Below, in pieces: positions 8,494 to 16,365 of a stretch of DNA of 64,000 nucleotides; the first letter of the stretch is position 1, and the number at the start of each line of letters is the position of its first letter. The stretch spans positions 34,581-98,580 of the forward strand of contig JAJFHV010000002.1 of assembly GCA_021775415.1 (NCBI GenBank), written 5' to 3'. This DNA is from Hyphomicrobiales bacterium. GTDB lineage: Bacteria > Pseudomonadota > Alphaproteobacteria > Rhizobiales > Rhizobiaceae. The translations under genes were made by a program, and so were the position numbers. The notes under the pieces were generated by a model. That model made no database searches. It was not told the DNA's origin and saw only the letters and a list, made by a program, of their open reading frames with translations.

Positions 8494-8641
8494 GACCGTC
8501 CCATTATGCGGACCACAACGTACCACTTTTCGAACCAAGTCTAAGCTAAGCGACCAAGATATCGAACGATTGATCGCACTTTCTCTTTCAGACGAGGCAG
8601 AGAAAATGCGGATGGTGTCTTTACCGCAAAAAGGAAAATAA
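8494..8641 (+). repeat. Recombinase 3'-end repeat, copy B (att core plus orphan tail)
   Basis: The att-like core is centred on GA at 8511-8512, with GGACCACAACGTACCACTTT identical to the functional gene. It is followed by an intact frame for a recombinase C-terminus: GPQRTTFRTKSKLSD and onward through IERLIALSLSDEAE to TAA at 8639-8641. There is no recombinase body upstream. It separates cargo 1 from cargo 2. The tail differs at many positions from the live gene, so it came from a diverged relative rather than a recent duplication. Confidence 0.8.
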
Positions 8642-8677
8642 CGTTACATTGTGCTATGGTTTTTATGAGCGTATTTT

Positions 8678-9874
8678 ATGTTTGATTCAGTAATATTTAG
8701 AAGACAGCGAAGATTTGATGCCAAAAATCCTTTGGATTTAGGTAGTCTGATGGAATCCCTCATTTTCTATCAATCAGTAACGTTGTTGGCTGACAAAAGC
8801 GTTCTTGAACAACTCGTGTTGCAATGTGGCTATAATTTTGTTTTGGAGTTGGTGGAAAATGGATTCTTGAAAATAGAGTATCTGGGTAACGGAGAAGGAA
8901 TTCAAACCGAAAACACTGGCACCCTGCATGAAAAACACAATCCAATATTGTACAGCCTGCCTGTTTGGGATTTTGACAATGCCGCCCGGGACATATTTGT
9001 AAAAGCCACTGGAAAACAAGGCAAAGGTCGGCGCCTGGCCAATCGTTTCGAACGAAGTGTGAATGTTCTAGAAACAAATGCGGATGTTATAAACGATATC
9101 CGGGATGATTTTGACAATCCTCAATATGTTGAAGAATCAGTTAGGGAAATACTCCGGGTTTATACACCTGAGTTTAGCGACATCGAAAAGGTCAAATTCA
9201 ATATTTATAAAAATGTAGGAGGTTTAGTGGTTGATACAAATATCAATTACACGACACTTAATAACGTTTATAACGCACGGATTCCAAAAACTCATTCCAC
9301 GATGTCAAATGCTTACTTACTGAGCCACTTGTTCCACGTGAGAAGTGATATGCATTTTGCCTCTATGTTCGGTTCAGAAATTGCAACAGACAACGTCAGT
9401 TCTAAGTTGCTGAGTTTAAAAATTGAAGAATTGATCGAAAAGCGAACTACAAGCACCGAAAAAATGGAGAATTTCCGGAATTTTGTTCTCGATGACGCAA
9501 GAGACATCGGAGAAGTCTTGGCGAACGGGGATCGTTCATATGAAGAATTTTTGGAAATCCTAGAAAAAGCCAAGCGCTTTCAAGGCTGGCTAAAAGAAAA
9601 GGATCCTGATGTAGATTTACTTCGTGAATATCATCATGCGGTTGTAAAGGATACATGGGCTGACAAGTTACCCTTCAAATCTTCACGTTGGGCAATTTTT
9701 ACTGGTGTTGGCATGGGAGTTGATCTGCTGGGTGCAGGTGGATTGGGAACGGCTGCGGGAGCTACCATCAGTGCTGCCGATACTTTTTTGTTGGATAAAT
9801 TTGTTGGCGGCTGGAAACCAAATCATTTTGTCAAAGAGCTAGGAGATTTCGTCAAAATTGACAGCGATCAATAA
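8678..9874 (+). CDS. Unrecognised protein with C-terminal membrane segment, cargo 2
   Basis: A 398-residue protein, AT-rich compared with the chromosomal genes. The first 330 residues look soluble and alpha/beta, with many Asp/Glu/Asn. A hydrophobic Gly/Ala-rich stretch at about 333-373 (WAIFTGVGMGVDLLGAGGLG and onward) could be one or two membrane helices, followed by a short GGWKPNHFVKELGDF tail. I do not recognise the family. The N-terminal MFDSVIFRRQRRFD and the placement alone between att repeats B and C suggest a self-contained cargo gene. A soluble sensor with a C-terminal membrane segment would suit an abortive-infection effector, which is inference only. The start is ATG at 8678. Confidence 0.7.
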   Translation: MFDSVIFRRQRRFDAKNPLDLGSLMESLIFYQSVTLLADKSVLEQLVLQCGYNFVLELVENGFLKIEYLGNGEGIQTENTGTLHEKHNPILYSLPVWDFDNAARDIFVKATGKQGKGRRLANRFERSVNVLETNADVINDIRDDFDNPQYVEESVREILRVYTPEFSDIEKVKFNIYKNVGGLVVDTNINYTTLNNVYNARIPKTHSTMSNAYLLSHLFHVRSDMHFASMFGSEIATDNVSSKLLSLKIEELIEKRTTSTEKMENFRNFVLDDARDIGEVLANGDRSYEEFLEILEKAKRFQGWLKEKDPDVDLLREYHHAVVKDTWADKLPFKSSRWAIFTGVGMGVDLLGAGGLGTAAGATISAADTFLLDKFVGGWKPNHFVKELGDFVKIDSDQ

Positions 9875-9946
9875 AATGCAACCAGCTCCGGCGAGTGCCT
9901 GCTCCTTGGTTTGTTAGTTTTTACACGACACATTTTCTTTGTGTGT

Positions 9947-10109
9947 AAAGACGTACCATTGCGGACCAGAGCGTACCACTTTTCGAACCAAATCAACCCT
10001 AAACAACCAGCAGATTGAGGAATTGATCGAACTGTCTCTTTCGGAAGACGCGAGAAAGATTGAGACCGTCTTTAAGAAAGAGTTGGTCCCATCCACAATG
10101 GGTAAATGA
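9947..10109 (+). repeat. Recombinase 3'-end repeat, copy C (att core plus orphan tail)
   Basis: This is a full symmetric core: half-sites AAAGACGTACC and CGTACCACTTT around a central GA at 9964-9965, with outer AAAG/CTTT and inner GTAC/GTAC pairing about the centre. The open tail GPERTTFRTKSTLNNQQIEE continues through SLSEDARKIETVF to TGA at 10107-10109. Even the codons left of the core (LCVKTYHCG) match the live gene (LCVPYGG), although they are not part of a gene here. Confidence 0.82.
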
Positions 10110-10289
10110 AATCCTGTGAATCCGTGATCATTGGCCAAACCCTCGGCAGGTTACCCACTAAAGAAATTCGGCATCCTCCCTGCTGATATTCCCAAAGTAC
10201 GTGATCTAGTATACCTCGGTAACTATCAGATTCTCGTAAAGTTGATGATAGACGGCGCCTTGAATAATTCGGTTCTCATCTCAATGTGA
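10106..10289 (+). pseudogene. Internally deleted remnant of the VirD4/HerA-like ATPase gene
   Basis: Directly after repeat C, with its ATG overlapping the orphan tail's stop, the sequence encodes MKSCESVIIGQTLGRLP. This matches the start of the intact ATPase at 11987 (VIIGQTRGRHP). After a short gap it encodes ADIPKVRDLVYLGNY and LVKLMIDG, matching that ATPase's C-terminus (ADIPELRDLVNLGNY, VRLMIDG). About 340 residues, including both Walker motifs, are missing and the two ends are in different frames. It shows that a complete recombinase-tail/ATPase unit once stood here. Confidence 0.85.
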
Positions 10290-10312
10290 AATTTACACAA
10301 GGAATTATTGCT

Positions 10313-11785
10313 GTGGTGAAAAACAAAGAATATTGTAAATGCGATGTTCCTGATCCAGACATTGGCGGAACTTACTGTAATAAATGCCAAAATAATTTGG
10401 TTTACGAGGAGGAAGTAGAAAATTTAATTTCTGAAGAAGAAAACGGGAACGTAGTTTATGATCAAACTACTATCTCTGAGGGGTTGAAAAAAAAGCTTGG
10501 AAATAGTGAAACCCCAGACAGAAGAGTATTTGTAAAGTCAGTAGGTGCTTTAATAACGATTGCCGGTGCCGTCGGCGGTCCAATTGCAGCCGTAGAATTA
10601 TATAAGAATTCTGCGGAGTATGAAACTGCTTTGGCATATTATTTGGGTGAGTTGGAAAACGCTCTAGTTTCTAGAAATCAAGTTTCAAACCTAGTTGCAT
10701 TGAAACAAAATGTACCGGCGAATTTTGCGGAAATCCTGTATCTAATTGATGCCGCATTACTCCATGGCACGGGCAACCTGTTGGCGGCAGAAATAGCGTA
10801 CGAAGATATGTACAAAAACATTGCCAATCTGAGTCCAGATAGTCAGATTCTAATCTATCGCCGATTTGCGAAAGTTTTAAACAATATTGGCAACCATGAT
10901 AGAGCCGTTGATATGCTCGATCAACCATTACAGCAAAAGGAAAATCTATCGGATATTCAGTTTTTGGATCTGTGCCGCAATAAGTTGAACGGTATTTATA
11001 TGTCTGACCAAGGAAGCACTCGTTCAAATCGGTCGGGAAATCAGATTACATTAGAAACAAAAATAAATTCAGTTTTGCATGATGTATATGACTATTTTGG
11101 TGTCGGAACTATTGAGGAAATCGACTCACGCCACGATGTTTTGAAATCAGGAATATCATTATTTAAAGATGTTGTAGAATTCACCAAAAATGGCAAAGAT
11201 GCACATCTAAAAAATCATCTAGATAGAATTTTTACAATGATACACCATCCTGTTGGTGCTGATCCAGTTACGGGCTGGAATCGATATTCCCAATTTATCG
11301 CTCTCGCGTTGTCAAAAAACAATTTCGATTTTGCTGAACAAGGCCTACTAGCAGCCTTTTCATACATGGATGGAAGCAGTTTGAAATTCGATGCGGCCAC
11401 AAAAAACATAACCTCAATCGCTAAAGATAACAGAGAGCATAAATTCAAACATGGAACTGGAAGCATTGATGAAGTTTTGCATTGGGCCATGTGGGCACAG
11501 TATGGGTATGCTCGAATAATTGACGGCTCATCAATTTTTGATACTGAGACTGTCGGTCATTTATTTAACAAATCACGCGCAATGTTAGACAGAAGAATGC
11601 ACAAGAGATTTATACGCAGCATTGATCGTTTGATGGACGCAAACGGATTTGATCCATTGGAAAACAACGGTTCGCTGAAGGGAAGACTAAGATCAGTAGG
11701 TCCTGAATATTATTCGGATCATACATTCTTTCCATTAACGCCAAAAATATTTGAATCTGAAAGAAAACCCACCCAACCGCATTGA
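10313..11785 (+). CDS. Zinc-ribbon and membrane-anchor protein with repeat-like helical region, cargo 3
   Basis: About 490 residues, AT-rich. The N-terminus has CKC ... CNKC (a small zinc ribbon, residues about 10-30). A charged linker is followed by one hydrophobic helix near residue 70-95 (RRVFVKSVGALITIAG, preceded by Arg-Arg). A long helical region with a TPR-like segment (RRFAKVLNNIGNHDRAVDML) follows. I do not recognise the family. The start is GTG at 10313 or 10316, with AAGGA eight bases upstream; a longer GTG frame from 10286 has no ribosome site and begins inside the ATPase remnant. It lies alone between the remnant and repeat D, so it is cargo. A membrane-anchored sensor role is inference. 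Confidence 0.68.
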   Translation: MVKNKEYCKCDVPDPDIGGTYCNKCQNNLVYEEEVENLISEEENGNVVYDQTTISEGLKKKLGNSETPDRRVFVKSVGALITIAGAVGGPIAAVELYKNSAEYETALAYYLGELENALVSRNQVSNLVALKQNVPANFAEILYLIDAALLHGTGNLLAAEIAYEDMYKNIANLSPDSQILIYRRFAKVLNNIGNHDRAVDMLDQPLQQKENLSDIQFLDLCRNKLNGIYMSDQGSTRSNRSGNQITLETKINSVLHDVYDYFGVGTIEEIDSRHDVLKSGISLFKDVVEFTKNGKDAHLKNHLDRIFTMIHHPVGADPVTGWNRYSQFIALALSKNNFDFAEQGLLAAFSYMDGSSLKFDAATKNITSIAKDNREHKFKHGTGSIDEVLHWAMWAQYGYARIIDGSSIFDTETVGHLFNKSRAMLDRRMHKRFIRSIDRLMDANGFDPLENNGSLKGRLRSVGPEYYSDHTFFPLTPKIFESERKPTQPH

Positions 11786-11827
11786 AGTTGAGTGGGATAC
11801 CAACCACACCATGCGATTGTGATCTGT

Positions 11828-11969
11828 AAAGACGTACCAATGCGGACCAGAACGTACCACTTTACGAACCAAACCTACTTACAATGAACAACAAATCGAG
11901 CAATTGATCGAATTTTCTCTTTCAGAAGAGGCAGGAAAGATTGTGGCAGTGTTTGCAGAAAAGCTATAG
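11828..11969 (+). repeat. Recombinase 3'-end repeat, copy D (att core plus orphan tail)
   Basis: The core is AAAGACGTACCAATGCGGAC continuing to CGTACCACTTT, centred on GA at 11845-11846, and almost identical to copy C on the left half. The tail frame is GPERTTLRTKPTYNEQQIEQ, then LIEFSLSEEAGKIVAVFAEK to TAG at 11967-11969. It is followed 17 bases later by the intact ATPase, so D is probably the original recombinase/ATPase junction of the oldest element. Confidence 0.82.
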
Positions 11970-11986
11970 TCACACACAATGGCTGA

Positions 11987-13144
11987 GTGAAATACGAGAA
12001 ACATCAACCTGTGATAATTGGTCAAACGCGCGGTAGACATCCGCGCAAGACTTTTAGCATTTGGCCAAGCGATCGGCTGTTTCACCAATACATAATTGGT
12101 CAAACGGGTACGGGTAAATCGACGCTGCTTTTTCAGTTAATGAAACAAGACTCAGCCCATCGCCAAGGATTCTGCCTCATTGACCCCCACGGTGATTTGG
12201 CCGAAACGGTTAGAACGGTTGTGAATTGTGAAACGGTCTATTGGAACCCTGCTGATCCATTCTGCCCGCATGGATACAATCCACTCACCCATGTTTCAGA
12301 AAAATTTCGACCACTCATTGCCTCCGGCCTCATTGATACACTCAAAAAACAATGGCCCGATGCCTGGGGTGCCCGGATGGAGCATTTGTTGCGCTATGCG
12401 CTCCTAGCCTTGCTAGAGCGACCAGGTTCAGATCTTCGAGACATTACACCGTTGTTCACAATCAGGAAGTTTCAACAAGAAATACTAGGGTATGTGACCG
12501 ACCCACAAGTTCGTAGTTTCTGGTGCGACGAATTTCCAAAAATGAACTACAAAACCGCTATTGATGGTGTTGCACCCATAGCGAACAAATTGGGTGCCTT
12601 CCTGGCCAATCCGCTGGTCCGCAAGGCGGTCTGTGAGCCGGATGAACCACTACGGTTTCGAAAAATGATGGATGAGGGAACTAACTTGGTCGTTAATCTC
12701 GCCAAGGGAAAACTGGGTGCTGATATTTCCAATATCCTGGGCGGGATGATTGTTTCAAACTTCGCGTTGGCCGCTTACAGCCGCGCGGGTCAACCGGAAG
12801 CAGAGCGCAAACCCTATTTTCTGTACGTTGATGAATTCCATTCATTCACCACTTCAGCCTTTGCAGACATGCTCTCGGAACTGCGTAAATACCGACTAGC
12901 ACTGGTACTCTCCCAGCAATACACCGGGCAGATCAGCAATGACATTTTCCAGGCCATTTTGGGAAACATTGGAACCTTAATAGCGTTCCGAGTAGGTGCC
13001 ACAGACGCAGCAATTTTGACCAAGCAATTTGCAGCGGATATTCCAGAACTGCGCGATTTGGTGAACCTTGGTAACTACGAAATGTTTGTGAGATTGATGA
13101 TTGATGGCAGGCAGAGCAAACCATTCTCTGCAAGATCACTATGA
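11987..13144 (+). CDS. VirD4/TraG/HerA-type ATPase of the mobile element
   Basis: A 385-residue P-loop ATPase: Walker A GQTGTGKST at 38-46, IDPHGD about 20 residues later, Walker B YFLYVDEFHS near 277-286, and a LVLSQQY sensor-like strand near 305. The pattern belongs to the type IV coupling-protein/HerA group. The N-terminal membrane helices of true coupling proteins are missing, so the protein is cytosolic. The start is GTG at 11987. Its 5' end follows recombinase tail D, and a deleted copy follows tail C, so the ATPase belongs to the element core. It may pump DNA during transfer or excision, which is inference from the family. Confidence 0.87.
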   Translation: MKYEKHQPVIIGQTRGRHPRKTFSIWPSDRLFHQYIIGQTGTGKSTLLFQLMKQDSAHRQGFCLIDPHGDLAETVRTVVNCETVYWNPADPFCPHGYNPLTHVSEKFRPLIASGLIDTLKKQWPDAWGARMEHLLRYALLALLERPGSDLRDITPLFTIRKFQQEILGYVTDPQVRSFWCDEFPKMNYKTAIDGVAPIANKLGAFLANPLVRKAVCEPDEPLRFRKMMDEGTNLVVNLAKGKLGADISNILGGMIVSNFALAAYSRAGQPEAERKPYFLYVDEFHSFTTSAFADMLSELRKYRLALVLSQQYTGQISNDIFQAILGNIGTLIAFRVGATDAAILTKQFAADIPELRDLVNLGNYEMFVRLMIDGRQSKPFSARSL

Positions 13145-13474
13145 AATCTGCTATCCATCCACACGTAACGTTATCACCGCATTTGAGATAAATCTGGCAG
13201 GTTGCAAGTTCGGATCATTTTCAAATTAAATTTCCTGTAACTGACCTTGCGGTAGGTAGGAAGCGAACGTCATGAAAAAATTAAGGTTTTATGAGACGGA
13301 AAAAACGTTTGGCTGCAGCGGCAAATGAATAGTTGCGATGTTTGGGCAAAGGTCCATGTCACTAGGCAAATTTCGATCAGGCTAGTAGATACTCATGAAT
13401 TGCGTGAATGAGCTTTCAGACAGGAATGATTTTGATGTACGTTAGCTGATGCCGTATTAGTAAGAAGAGGCTGT
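13145..13474. other. Intergenic region before the radical SAM operon
   Basis: 330 bases without a convincing gene. Only very short ORFs of 13-18 codons occur, with no supported function. It should contain the promoter of the downstream operon and probably the right boundary of the mobile element. No att-core copy was found. Confidence 0.35.
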
Positions 13475-15127
13475 ATGGAAGAGCACAATGCGAAAATTGA
13501 ACTCCTTCGTCTGAACAATTATCTTGATGAGCCGATATTACTTATCGGCGGTCTTGCTGTTCAACGATATTTCAAAGGTCGTGTGTCAAAGGACTTGGAC
13601 CTGGTGTGTTCGCTCGCCCAGCAGAAAAGAATACTTGGTTCCGCTTATCCCCCCGAGGATTACGAGATCGAAGAACTACAAAACGACCTTAGGCCCTCTT
13701 TCATCTGTCACAATCGTGCAAATGGGGTAAGGGTTTTTCTGGGTCCGAAAATCCTAGAGCGGGAGCCTTACCCGCTTATTGATTATGAATATTTCTTTGA
13801 AGACGCTATCGCATTTGTCTACGATGGTACCGCTGCGGACAACATACTCGTACCCGCCGCGCACGTCCTAGCTTACTCAAAACTGCTTTCGTTTATTGCG
13901 CGACGTGATGGTCCGAAAGGGAGACGAGATCTTGTCGATTTTGCGAACTTAACCAACTCGCAACACTTCGTTTTGAACCGATTTCTATCTTTTATCGAAC
14001 GAACTGGTGCCAGGGAACATATTGTTTCACATTTTAACAGCAAAGGAGTTAGCACTGACGAAAAAGGCATCCTGGCAAAATCAAGCCCGGTGCGCTTTCA
14101 AAAAATCTTCCCACCACAAAGTGAGGACCGACTCCAAAGTAACAAATCGACCCATCTTCCCAAATTCCAGGGCCGATCCCTAGTCGCTGATCAGGCTCGA
14201 AAAACTCACGCGACAGATCAAATTATTGGGATTATCGCTCCGATTTCTTCGTGGTCAACGGACTATTACATTCAAATAATTAGGTCGATACGAAACGCGT
14301 CAATGCGCGAGATACCCAAGCTTCAACGAAAGTTGTTGGTTTTTGATATGTTTCGAGAGGATTATGATCATGCACAATCTATTATCAGTGACGCGATAGC
14401 AAGTAAGATGGCGGGTCTAATCACAATTAATTGCTCAATTCCCTCAATAGATTCTACTGAAGGTAATCCCTTCGCTATGCCAATTGTTTCCATTACACAC
14501 GCCGACACTAATCTTTTGTTTTCTTGTGCTATCATGCCAGATCATGCCCCTTTCGTTGCGTTTTGTAGAGAACTTGTTGCTGGAAAAAAGGCACCTACAG
14601 CAATTCTCATTTCAAAGTCTCTTGAAAATCCCTTCAAGGGAGTGGCAATTGACAGGACGAGGTTAGAAAAAAAACAAGCATTTCTGGATGCTGCAAAAGC
14701 CGGAAGCCTGCAATTGTATGAAGGAAATTTAGAAGAACTTTCGAAAGTTTCTGATTTAAAAGGGTGCGCATTTGTCATTGAAGTCGAAAGATATGACTAC
14801 GACACTGGTGCTCAAGTTGCGTATGCTTTTGCATCTAATCTCAAAAGGGACTCAGCAGTAATATGCATGGCTGACAACGTTGCGATCGGATTCATTGATG
14901 CGATGGCAGAAAGCATACCAGATTGGCGGGAAAAAGGGATTCGAATATCTGGATTTGACAACACGCGCGAAGCTCGAATAAGGGAAGTAACCAGTGTAGA
15001 CTATCGTCTCGAGACGGTAGGGCTTATTGCTTACCAAAAAATACAGGCACTTATCGACAATCCATCGATTGGATACAGTGAAGAAGACGTTTTGGTAAAA
15101 GTTATAGAACGGACCTCCACCAAGTGA
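13475..15127 (+). CDS. Nucleotidyltransferase fused to a LacI/type-1 periplasmic-binding-like domain
   Basis: A 550-residue two-part protein. Residues about 15-185 have LLIGGLAVQRYFKGR and SKDLDLVCS, the Gly-Gly and DxD pattern of minimal nucleotidyltransferases (AbiEii/MNT-like), followed by helices ending in RRDLVDFANL. Residues about 245-545 resemble the sugar-binding domain of LacI/GalR regulators: IIGIIAPISSWSTDYYIQII at the start, then AVICMADNVAIGFIDAM and RISGFDNTREARI near the end. There is no helix-turn-helix and no signal peptide. It is the first gene of a tight operon and overlaps the next gene by 4 bases. A ligand-gated nucleotidyl transfer is inference; I know no characterised example. 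Confidence 0.72.
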   Translation: MEEHNAKIELLRLNNYLDEPILLIGGLAVQRYFKGRVSKDLDLVCSLAQQKRILGSAYPPEDYEIEELQNDLRPSFICHNRANGVRVFLGPKILEREPYPLIDYEYFFEDAIAFVYDGTAADNILVPAAHVLAYSKLLSFIARRDGPKGRRDLVDFANLTNSQHFVLNRFLSFIERTGAREHIVSHFNSKGVSTDEKGILAKSSPVRFQKIFPPQSEDRLQSNKSTHLPKFQGRSLVADQARKTHATDQIIGIIAPISSWSTDYYIQIIRSIRNASMREIPKLQRKLLVFDMFREDYDHAQSIISDAIASKMAGLITINCSIPSIDSTEGNPFAMPIVSITHADTNLLFSCAIMPDHAPFVAFCRELVAGKKAPTAILISKSLENPFKGVAIDRTRLEKKQAFLDAAKAGSLQLYEGNLEELSKVSDLKGCAFVIEVERYDYDTGAQVAYAFASNLKRDSAVICMADNVAIGFIDAMAESIPDWREKGIRISGFDNTREARIREVTSVDYRLETVGLIAYQKIQALIDNPSIGYSEEDVLVKVIERTSTK

Positions 15128-16356
15128 CTAAAATGGACCTACTGAAAAGTTGGTTGCTTGCACGTGAAAAACACGAGCACGTTACCATTTCGGAAGTTTT
15201 GATTTTGAATGAAAGGTATCCTGTAATAGTTCCACTCCGGTCGTTATTGGCGGATGCCATTCCCAGTCACGTGCATGCATTTTCCACCTTCATCGCTCTG
15301 GAAGGATCAAAAAAATCCTTTTTGAAGATTGGATCTCGGTCGCAAGTTAAAAAAGAAGTTTCCAACACAAATCAGATTCGTGAATTGATTAGTGATTGTA
15401 AGAATATTTCCGCTAATGTGGCGTCAAGTTATCCACTGCCAAAACAAAGAGCTGCTTTCGTCTCAGATGCGATCTCTGGATTGACACTCGACTTTTTTCG
15501 TACGCCCGAGCAAAAGCAATATGTATGCGATACGCAAAAGGTAGTTCTTCAGGAGCTGTTTGCCTTAGGAATTATCTGGCCTGGTTTTGCGAACAGAAAC
15601 ATCTTGGTCAACACGCGTCATGCACAGCATCACGGCGATGATCCTTTGTTTACTCTAGTAGATTGGGAACGAGGCCACCATGATTTAAAATGGATTGCCA
15701 CGATCGACGGACTCCAACGAGCCATTGAGCTTTTCGAAGAAGCCTCTATCTCAGTCGGCCTTTCGCTTCCCTATTGGCACTCGGATTTGCCACCTTTCCA
15801 TATAGCACACAACGATCCAATGCCATTTAAAGACGATTTTTCGCTGAAAATCACAATGGCTTCATGCCCGCGTGTTTTTTCGCTATCTCAATTGATTGGG
15901 GAGCCAAGTGTTTGCAGTTGGACCGAATACATTCGATATTCTCAGATTTTATCAACCAATAATGACACCGACTGCGGACATCTGGGAGTTCTTTATGCAG
16001 CTGACGCAGTGGAAGGTGCGGGCTTCTTGAATCTTCGGGTGTTTCTGGATGCTATGTTGTGGCACAGTGAAAACTTTGCGCCTAGGTCCGTGAGTGAAAT
16101 CCGTCGTTCGATACTTAGCGCTTCTGCGATATGCACGTGCCTACTCTCGACTGAATTTCTTGAAGAAAACACTGAATACCTACATAGTTCGATTTACAAT
16201 TTCATAAATCAGCTTCTCATTGATGATTGTACATCTCAGGGAGATTTCTATGTGACAGCAATCCTTGATGAAATGAAAAACTATATTGTTGACGAAGTCC
16301 CAATAAAGGGCTGCTTAGCGTTAGATCCCATCAAACCAATTGTGGCGATAAATTAA
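15124..16356 (+). CDS. Kinase-like (APH/choline-kinase fold) protein with altered catalytic loop
   Basis: A 410-residue protein starting at GTG 15124 (GTGA overlap with the previous gene; ATG at 15133 is an alternative). The segment WPGFANRNILVN aligns with the kinase catalytic loop (HGDxxxxNILV in aminoglycoside phosphotransferases): the Asn is kept, but the catalytic Asp position is Gly. About 20 residues later FTLVDWERG supplies the metal-binding Asp (DFG equivalent). An N-terminal lobe with FLKIGS could hold the ATP-binding Lys. It may be a pseudokinase or use another base. It sits between the fused nucleotidyltransferase and the radical SAM gene. Confidence 0.55.
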   Translation: MTKMDLLKSWLLAREKHEHVTISEVLILNERYPVIVPLRSLLADAIPSHVHAFSTFIALEGSKKSFLKIGSRSQVKKEVSNTNQIRELISDCKNISANVASSYPLPKQRAAFVSDAISGLTLDFFRTPEQKQYVCDTQKVVLQELFALGIIWPGFANRNILVNTRHAQHHGDDPLFTLVDWERGHHDLKWIATIDGLQRAIELFEEASISVGLSLPYWHSDLPPFHIAHNDPMPFKDDFSLKITMASCPRVFSLSQLIGEPSVCSWTEYIRYSQILSTNNDTDCGHLGVLYAADAVEGAGFLNLRVFLDAMLWHSENFAPRSVSEIRRSILSASAICTCLLSTEFLEENTEYLHSSIYNFINQLLIDDCTSQGDFYVTAILDEMKNYIVDEVPIKGCLALDPIKPIVAIN

Positions 16357-16365
16357 TACAGAAAC

